DNA of 64,000 nucleotides. Origin: Morella rubra. Taxonomy: Eukaryota; Streptophyta; Magnoliopsida; Fagales; Myricaceae. Position 1 is the first letter of the stretch, and every line of letters starts with the position of its first letter. The stretch covers positions 3,050,707-3,114,706 of the forward strand of contig CM025855.1 in the NCBI GenBank assembly GCA_003952965.2, in the 5' to 3' direction. Below the pieces are notes generated by a model. That model was not told the DNA's origin, did not search any database, and was given only the letters and a program-made list of their open reading frames with translations. Positions 56,821 through 64,000 of the stretch are shown one piece after another. Made by a program: the position numbers and the translations under genes.

Positions 56821-57224
56821 TGTGAGAATTGGATGAGGAATGAAAAAGATAAGCCACAATTCTGTTGAGAAAACGATGGCGTGAAACAAGGAGATTGTGA
56901 GAGTTTGAATATTTCAAATATGCTATCAAAACTTAGTTACAGAGGAACCCGAGAGCATTATTTATACAGGCCAAGAAAGACTAAAATAAACTTAGCTAAG
57001 AAAAATGGCGGTAGCTAACAAACAAGATAAGAGAGATCAAAACAAATCCCTATACAAGTGGTCTAACAGAAGCATAGAGAAAATCAAGGAGGATGACGTG
57101 TGGGCACTGTCTTTCCATAAATGGCAGTTATATTTCCAAGACGCTGCAGTGAGTGTGCCATAGGTTGAGGACTATGGGGCGGATTATCTGCTGACTCATC
57201 TCTCAATTTCCTTGAATCTTGAGA
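56821..57224 (-). repeat. 5' LTR (right) of copia element 2
   Basis: Direct repeat of 51732-52134. Contains TTATTTATACAGG, whose complement (CCTGTATAAATAA) is a good TATA box for minus-strand transcription. Confidence 0.94.
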
Positions 57225-58812
57225 GCTGGCTATTTGCCAACCTAAAACAATGGGTGGCCTGGGTCTTCGATGCATGAGAGATATCAATGAGGCTTTCCTT
57301 CAGAAATTGGGATGGAATATTTTGACGAAACCGCATTCCTTGTGGGTGAGAGTATTAAAAGCCAAGTATTTTCAAAACTGTTCTTTTTTTACTGCAGAGT
57401 CTACTCTTGGGTCTTCTCTGGTATGGCAGGGTATTTGCAAAGTGAAGGAGGCATTGCGGGACAGTCTTTGCTACATTCCTCGTAATGGTACTGGATTGAG
57501 TATTCGATCCGATCCTTGGCTTCCGGGGGTTGGAGGCTTTACTCGTACTTGGCTTTTGGGTGCAGAGCAGAATTGTCACCTTCTTTGGGTTGCTGATTTG
57601 GTCGCTGAGGATACTGGGGAGTAGGATGTTCTTCTGTTGAATTCTCTTTTTTCGGCTAACTTTATAGCTCACATTTTGGTGCTTCGTCCACCTAATTCTA
57701 ACCTTTCGGATCTTTTTGTTTGGACACATGATCCTAAAGGCTCTTTCTCTGTTAAAGGGGCTGTTATGAAAGCTCAAGAACGTCGTCGTCCTGTTAGAAG
57801 TTTTTTGGATGAGCAGGATTGGAAAACCCTCTAGCACCTCCCTCTTCAGGATAGATTGAAACTTTTGCTATGGAAGATAGCGGCTGAAGCAATACCGGTT
57901 CGTGCTCCAGCATTTCGGAGTTTCGAGGGCGAGCATCCTATTGAGTTATTATGTTCGGGCTGTGGTCAACACCCTGAAACGGTGCTGCATGTTTTTCATG
58001 GGTGCTCTGTCACTCGGTTTCTTTGGTCTACTTCGCCTTGGTCCCTTGACATCTCTCGTATTCCAGTTTCTTCCCCAGCGGAATGGGTTCATATTTTACT
58101 CAATGCCGAGTCATTGCTTGGTATTAGTTCCAGATCCTTGCACTCTTTTATTCTGCATTCTGCTCTTCTGATGGATGTTCTCTGGTTTTTCCGGAATCAA
58201 GCTATCCATGAAGGTAAAGAGATTGTGGTTGCTGATTTACAAAGTTCTCTTTCCCGTCGGTTTATGGAGCACTCAGTGGCTTGGATTAAACAGAGTTCTA
58301 GACCTGCGCTCTTCTGGATTCCCCCTGAGCCTGACTTTATGAAGATCAATTTTGACGTTTCTATTCGTCAATCCGGATCGTACGTAGCCGTCTCTTGTCG
58401 AGACTCCTCCAGCTCTCTCTGTACTGTGTACATGGAGCAAGTTAAGGCTACGGACCCCCTTCTTGGTGAAGCTATGGCTGCTGTCCGTGCGATGGAAGTT
58501 GCCCTTCTTCGACAGTGGTCGAAGGTCGTTTTTGAGACGGATTCCAAAATTCTTTGGGATGATTTGGAGGACGATCTGCAACCTCCTTGGTGGAAGATTG
58601 AAGGTTTAGTTTTTTCTATGCGTCAGATTTTGAAGGCCCAATCTGCATGGTCGATTCATTGGGTGCCTAGGCGTTTGAATCAACAAGCTCATCTGTTGGC
58701 ACAATGGGCTGCTCGTTCTTCTGCTTCTGGTTTATTTGATTCTCGTAATTTGGCTGGTTTTATTCCTTTCGATATTATGTATTGCGACTCTGGGTTCCCT
58801 GCTTTTTATTAA
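57225..58812 (+). pseudogene. LINE C-terminal part: zf-RVT-like region and RNase H
   Basis: Continues the LINE frame after the copia element: CQPKTMGGLGLRCMRDINEA, SDPWLPG, KLLLWKIAAEA with cysteine/histidine sequence (CSGCGQHPETVLHVFHGC), then an RNase H domain (MKINFDVS, GEAMAAVRAMEVAL, FETDSK, IHWVPRRLNQQAHLLAQWA). TAG codons at 57622-57624 and 57832-57834 stand where the frame expects Trp (TGG), i.e. G-to-A changes. The region after 57856 is open to the natural stop at 58812. Confidence 0.85.
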
Positions 58813-58860
58813 TGCATGTGTTGGATGTTTTCAAGAAAAAAGAAAAGAAATGAAAGATAA

Positions 58861-59276
58861 TGTGGTCGGCGCATGCACCTCGTATGACGTGGCTTATACT
58901 TTGATTCTGCAATGTTGGTCGTAGTAGCCTAGCCAGATAAGGTTATCCCTTTCTTGCCGACGCCAAGCCAAGCAGTCTCAACTCTTAGATACAATTTTGA
59001 TATTCGATAAGCTAAGGAAAATATTCCAGTTACATGTACTAATATGTAAAAGTTATTGGAAAGATTATGCTAAATGGCTGATTTTATCTTGTGCTGCCTT
59101 TTCTTTTGGCCATACTTTCCTCCTTGCACACCATTCCTTGCTTAACGTCTCCTCCAAGGCATCCTACATTCCATTGCTTTACCTCCTCTCTCCCGCTACG
59201 TACATATAGACTATGTCTAGTTAGAAGGCCAGGTCAGTTTGTCTCTTCAAAGAATCAAAAAAGCTCTCAAGCAATA
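58861..59276. other. Upstream region of small gene 4
   Basis: No ORF of note. It should contain the promoter of the 59277 gene; a pyrimidine-rich stretch (about 59122-59200) precedes 'ctacgtacatatag'. The conserved block of small genes 1-3 is not present here. Confidence 0.4.
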
Positions 59277-59733
59277 ATGGCTTCTGGTACTATCTACGCG
59301 ACAGTTCCTGCTGTTGTAGCCGCTGCTGGGGTTTATTTCTTCGAAAGAAACCATTCTAAACCTAAGGTAACAAAGCGTCTGTATATACGAGCGTTGTGCT
59401 GCCGTTCTAGAGAGAGAGAGAGAGAGAGGCTCTAGAATCCCCCGACTGTCCCCCTTCCCCGACGGCCGAGTCGCCGACCCCCACTGCCTCTGTATATGAA
59501 TGGGGAAATTTCTAGCGTCTTAGATCATGTCACTCCCAAGTTCCGTTTGTGGTAATGGTGCTTCTATACTAAAGCTATGTGATTTTCTCATTCAGGAACA
59601 TGGAGCTGGGATTCGGGCATATATCGGAAATATGGTGGCAAAAGCAAAGGAAGGGATGAAGACCACCGGGATGCCAAAATTAGCACCCCAGTTTGATGGG
59701 TTGCATTGCTTTGAAACCTTGGTGGGTCGATAG
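59277..59733 (+). CDS. Small protein 4 (75 aa): N-terminal hydrophobic segment plus LAPQFDG-x-H-x-FET C-terminus
   Basis: Two exons in phase 0: 59277-59366 (30 codons, donor AAG|GTAACA) and 59596-59733 (45 codons plus TAG, acceptor TTCAG|GAACAT). Exon 1 encodes MASGTIYATVPAVVAAAGVY then FFERNHSKPK, a single short hydrophobic segment (residues about 8-22) followed by a basic turn, so a membrane-anchored or secreted peptide is likely. Exon 2 encodes a short basic helix (NMVAKAKEGMK) and ends LAPQFDGLHCFETLVGR, the same C-terminal motif as small proteins 1-3. The 229-bp intron holds a (GA)n run at about 59410-59429. The shared motif suggests common partners; function unknown to me. Confidence 0.75.
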
Positions 59734-60826
59734 TTCTGCTTGGTTAGCGTGATTGATTATAATATCATTCTGCCAGGAAACTGGGCACTTATGGCAGGAT
59801 ATCTACAGCAAAACGACATAAAATACCCTGATTCCAGATTGTTATTCAAAGGCACACCTCGTTTGAGGATAACAGCTATGTAAAATCTACTGCGCTTCCA
59901 ATGGCTGTGCTATGTAAAATCTCCGGTAATAATTGATAAAAGATTATTTGCTTATTCATCCGAAACACTTCTGCCATATTGTTAGCGGACGTGAAGAGAA
60001 ATTAGTTTAAAAGGAATTAGCTAAGTGCCTCATATTGAAGGTGTTATATTATGCAATCAAAGCGATAATGACTGCTTTCCTGAATAAGGGCATTTTAGCG
60101 AGGCATGACCATCAATCCGAAGGATCTGTTGTAAGTACTACGATTTTGTTTTACATGTTTAATGAGATATCCTCTCAGTGCAATATGTGCCAAGATTGAT
60201 TAATTCTGCCATCAAACAAGATCAGGAAAGGAAGATTTTGAGGTAGAGAGCTTACAGATGGGGGGAAAAAAGGTTCCTTAATTATTACATGGCACTCTCA
60301 AGGCCAAATTGAGATGTTAAGATGTTCATTTATGAGACGAACACAATAAAAACTGTGAACCGTCTAAAGGCCCTCAGGTTGCTTCAAATAATGCATCAAA
60401 TCTGTGATGAGATTCTCTGTAAGTACAATCGCGGGAAAATAAATCCAAGTGGAGAAAGTAAAAGCTTCAAGTGCAACACAGAACAATGTTTGTTAGTGCA
60501 TGATGAAAAAGTAGATATGAAGATGAAGCTAGATGAACATAAGCAACCAAAAGACTGAAAGGCACATAGGTACAAACCCAACTGGGCAAGCTGTTATTTT
60601 GATAAAATTTCTGCTTTGAGTGCTGCATTGTATATATTCTGAATGGACTCTAGTGGAAACATGTTCCAATGTAAACACAATTAAAAGGTAAAACCTTTTG
60701 TCTTCCCTACATGAGTTTGCGAGGCAGAATTTTAATAGGGTGTCTCCATCGAGCAGGAGGAAGCAAAGCATACAAGATATAAACTACCGTTGGACAATTT
60801 TCAGATTGACTCTAGCACTTTACTTC
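59734..60826. other. Spacer between small gene 4 and START gene
   Basis: No supported gene. A 21-codon open stretch 60068-60130 ends at a perfect donor GTAAGT, but no partner exon was found. An ORF at 60322-60558 (78 codons) has no recognisable features. The last part is the 3' UTR of the START gene. Confidence 0.4.
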
Positions 60827-63660
60827 CTATCTATTACCCATATTTGCAAACCTTCTGGCCACACCAAATATTACTGCCTTTGTCAAGAGCCCTCGATCAA
60901 GACTACACGCAAGTAAAACAGCCCCACCAAAAATGAGGAGCTTTGAAATATTTGCCCCTGATGGTTTGTCAGATGTAGACGATATTTGAGTCCCTGCCAA
61001 GGTGTCATTGCCTCCAAAGGATCTCAGGTACTCTGAACTTATTTTGGAGTTGATATGGGCCATAAACGCTGGCCGCGAGAGTGGTGCACCCGATGCTCTT
61101 GCTTTTTGGTAGGCACGTAAACCAGGCTCAATCTTCTTGACAGTTCCCCACATTCCTTTCCGGACTCCAAGCTTTGCAATTTCCCATGGGATGCCCATCT
61201 CTTCATGATGGAAGAGCAGCACCTCACAGGCAGTCAGTTGGCCAGTACCTTTTTTCGATTCCACTGTTTGAAATACGTTATAGAGCAACTTGTTAAAACA
61301 ATCCACCAGTGAGTCCAGGACTACATAGAATGATATTTTGGCAACCAAATTAAAATGGCATGTTCTATGGCAACTCAAACCTTCAGATTGGTTTCAAACA
61401 GGGTCCTAATCCAGCTGGGTGTGTGAATTAAATTGCCAAGGAAAACAAAACTAATTCATGGATCACAAGAAAGTAAAGAACCACAATTTACCAGCCCGAA
61501 TGCACCAACTTGAGTAATAAAGGTCAACGCGTCTTGGTGTGTCGCGCCTTGGGACGGAAGGACAAGGTACTCCCTGAGACAAGGAAATAAATACCAATCC
61601 AAATGAGAAAAAACTCAGACAAAAGAACGAAGGATTGCACAACACTTCTGTTAGATATGAATACATGTCCCTACTTTCTCTTTTCCTTTGGTCACTTTCT
61701 AAGATCTGATCACTTGCCTCTTCTCGCTGGGGTTATCTCAATTATTTCCACTCCCTTTTGTGGTACATTGGCATTCTACAGCAAAACTTCACAATTTAGA
61801 TCAGTTCTAGCTTGTTCTCCACTTCCCTCCATTCTTAGCTTCTTTCTAGGTCACATGATCATGGTGATAATTGGGTTCCCAAAACAGTCCCCAAATTCAC
61901 ATCTCAAATGAATTAACTGTTTACACTTAACAATGAAATTCACTTTTACAACACCCGAAAAGCATATTCTGTCCCTCGTTGTAATCCTATGGCAATGACT
62001 TCCTTGGTATACCTAATTGAACTAAGACATTGACATTAACACCCCGATACAAGTTCCACTAATGAAGACATGCAGTCGCTAAGAAAGAAGTCAGACAAGT
62101 CCTACTTAAGTACACATATGATTCTGTTACCACAATTGTTATGCAACCCAATCGACATTCAAAAAGATTACCCTTCTCATACCTGCGTCACGCAGTAATA
62201 TGTTCTTCCTGATTCCCATATTCGACGACCAATTATGTATTCTCTGTCTTTACAGAAGAATGGAAACTGCACCACAAATCATTGCCAAAGGTAAGCACAT
62301 GCCACCAAGACAACCTATCAGGAAAACCCAGAATGAAAATGGATTGATCAAAACCAGAAGTAAGTCTCACCTTCCGTGTCCATTGCACTATCATGGTTCC
62401 AGTGGTGGGGCACTCTTCTATAGTTGTAGAAGATAAAAGCATGTCATCCCAATTGGATCGGAATTCATCATCCCAGAAAAAGTCCCTAACTATCTCTGGT
62501 GTGGCATCCTCAAACACAGAGCTGCTGCGATATTGTGGAGGACCTTGCTAACAACACAACCGAAACCAATACAATGAAGGGTTCAGTAACACAATTAAAA
62601 GTAACCCCCAGGAGAAAGACAAGCTTTGACACAGTAGGTAAATCCCAAGACCTAATATTCCAGTTAAAGGTGATAACTCAAGTACCAATTAATTAGTTTG
62701 AACAAATCCTTCAAACAAAACAAAAGGTATCCCTACCTTGGGATCTCTTCGCCATGCTTGGTAACTCATATTTGGGGTGGAACGATCCATCATCTGTATC
62801 CAAGGAGGACCCCCATCTTTCATCTCCACAAGCCCGCATAAATGTTCTAAATCGTCCTCAGTTACTACGTTAGGCTTTTCTTCGGGGAGCTGTGACGTAC
62901 TATACAAGAAGAATCACTCAATGAGATATCTCTTTCAAATCAAGCTTAGTCTATCTCTCACAGAGACAAACAAACAATCCAATTGGGCAGATATAATCAT
63001 AAATTGATTATACGAGAGAAAAAACAATATCAACGCGCATTTGGGCATCCTAAATGCCGCGGTTATTAAATTTACAGCAAACGTACATACAAATGTTAAC
63101 CTCAACTAGGCCATCAGAAATAAATTCATCACCATTATTCTTGGTAATAAAACAGTTATAAGATTTCATGATGAGATGAACTGCTCACTATCAGTAATCG
63201 GGATAACCTTACGAATCCAATGCACATGATTAATGCCATCTAATATCAAAAAGAAAATTTGATGTAAAATAAGAATCCGAATAACCTGAACAACAAGTGA
63301 CAACCTCAGAAATCCAAATGGTAGCAAGATAATAACGAGAGAGAGAGAGAGAGGGCCAATAATTCCCAAGTACCTGCAATCTTCATATTCAGCGGGTGAT
63401 ACAGAGAGCTGTCCCTTATCCTTCCCATAATCCGCGGTCCAAGAGGACGAGGAATACGATGATGAAGCAGAAGCTTTTGAAACGGAACAGCTCAATTTTT
63501 CAGTTCCCTTGCTTGCCCACTGGGGTTTCCAAAACCATCCAACAAGAATTCCAATGGCAAAGGCTACCCAAATAGGAACCAGAAACAGCATCATTCCTGC
63601 CCAAACTCCTAACATTGTTGGTCTCTCCAACACATGGTAGAAAGCCTGAATCAAAGCCAT
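60827..63660 (-). CDS. START-domain lipid-transfer/membrane protein (409 aa, 6 exons)
   Basis: Six exons with GT-AG borders and an intact frame: 63374-63660, 62737-62899, 62371-62547, 62183-62266, 61492-61573 and 60827-61263. Start ATG at 63660, stop at 60827. N-terminus: a hydrophobic membrane segment at residues about 17-42 (MLFLVPIWVAFAIGILVGW), then a serine-rich linker. The START (polyketide cyclase-like) domain runs from about residue 110 to 320: WIQMMDRSTPNMSYQAWRRD, FFWDDEFRSNWDDML, IVQWTRKFPFFCKDREYIIG, TYYCVTQGVPCPSVPRR, GMWGTVKKIEPGLRAYQ. A second hydrophobic segment sits near the C-terminus (ISKLLIFGGAVLLACSL). This is the plant At3g23080/At4g14500-like group, expected to bind a lipid or other hydrophobic ligand at a membrane; the ligand is not established. 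Intron 1 has a (GA)n run at about 63337-63354. Nothing looks broken. Confidence 0.92.
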
Positions 63661-64000
63661 AAAAACGGATCAAAGTAATCTGTTATCTGTTAAAAAAATA
63701 AAAGCAACAGATAAATTATAATCCTGGGAAAGAAATAGGATTGTCAAAAAGCTCAGAACTTTGATCCAATTAGGTATGAAAAAGATTGAAGGATAAAAAT
63801 GTCCAAGGGTTTAACGAAGGGGCGCTACAGAGGAAAACGAAATAGACCAACAAGACAAAAAATATCACGTAAACTTAGGCGAAAACTCCAAAGAAAAGGC
63901 TGGGAGCTTGATTATTTAGTAATCAGTGGGGGTTGCTGAATGGGACGTTAGTGGTGGGTAGAGGTTGGAAGGGAAAAGGGGTAGGCAGGTTTGAGGCTTA
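63661..64000 (-). promoter_or_regulatory. 5' UTR and proximal promoter of START gene
   Basis: The window ends 340 bp upstream of the ATG. No clear TATA box; the minus strand reads pyrimidine-rich sequence (CCTACCCCTTTTCCCTTCC, about 63967-63986) consistent with a TATA-less plant promoter. Start site not determinable. Confidence 0.4.

Larger units (their letters stand above)
51732..57224 (-). mobile_element. Young Ty1-copia LTR retrotransposon nested in the LINE
   Basis: LTRs of 403 and 404 bp (TGTGAGAATTGG...CTTGAGA) differ, as far as I can see, by one substitution and one inserted base. Target duplication GCTGG (51726-51730 and 57225-57229; one extra T next to the left LTR). The primer site TGGTATCAGAGC adjoins the right LTR on the minus strand and a GAGGGGGAG polypurine tract adjoins the left LTR. 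It encodes RE1-like Gag-Pol in one long frame, but the 3' end of RT/RNase H is rearranged. This is the youngest insertion in the window by LTR identity. Confidence 0.95.
49790..58860 (+). mobile_element. 5'-truncated L1-like LINE, split by a copia element
   Basis: The left part (49790-51730) holds the last residues of the AP-endonuclease (HHLPRTSSDHCPILL) and the reverse transcriptase. The right part (57225-58812) holds the zf-RVT-like segment and RNase H. An A-rich tail follows at about 58830-58856. ORF1 and most of the endonuclease are missing, as is usual for 5'-truncated LINE insertions. The copia element 51732-57224 sits exactly between codons of a continuous ...AW-L-A-ICQPKTMGGLGLR... 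reading, showing nested insertion. Confidence 0.9.

Overview
The window is nuclear DNA of a flowering plant, most likely a dicot. The evidence is GT-AG introns in every multi-exon gene, a START-domain gene and SF1-helicase/TPR genes of plant type, tRNA-Met-primed Ty1-copia elements, a plant L1-like LINE, a tRNA-derived SINE and AT-rich spacers. There is no sign of bacterial or organellar DNA, CRISPR or rRNA. I cannot fix the genus.

Layout. 1-1582: two in-frame exons of a minus-strand gene that leaves the window on the left. 3419-24945 and 28742-42172: a tandem segmental duplication, each half carrying a minus-strand 14-exon gene of the plant 'TPR and ankyrin repeat-containing protein 1-like' type (a Sen1/Upf1-like helicase, a UvrD-like helicase and a TPR-like tail, about 2,700 codons). 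Copy A (3536-21370) is inflated by a Ty1-copia element beside the exon 3 splice acceptor and a LINE-derived block in intron 1. A TRIM-like LTR element lies in its upstream region. Copy B (28859-41368) lacks these three but has gained a SINE and a 63-bp promoter repeat. Both copies are frameshifted at different and at some shared places, so I call both pseudogenes.

Between and after the duplicated halves are three small single-exon plus-strand paralogs (28116, 45707, 49150) encoding 79-82 residue proteins. A two-exon relative at 59277 shares their C-terminal F/L-A-P-x-x-D-G-x-H-x-F-E-T motif. The three single-exon genes keep a common promoter block about 290-355 bp upstream of the ATG. The order is helicase, small gene, helicase, small gene, small gene, then the relative, which suggests an old repeated unit.

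From about 49.8 to 58.86 kb lies a 5'-truncated L1-like LINE (plus strand), split by a very young Ty1-copia element (51732-57224, minus strand) with near-identical LTRs and a GCTGG target duplication. The right end (60827-63660, minus) is a complete six-exon gene for a membrane-anchored START lipid-transfer protein of 409 residues.

The apparently functional content is the START gene, the four small genes and probably the left-edge gene. The rest is decaying helicase copies and mobile elements. The most unusual points are the small-protein family with its conserved promoter block, the mosaic divergence between the two helicase copies, and the insertion 9 nt from a splice acceptor whose empty site survives in the paralog.
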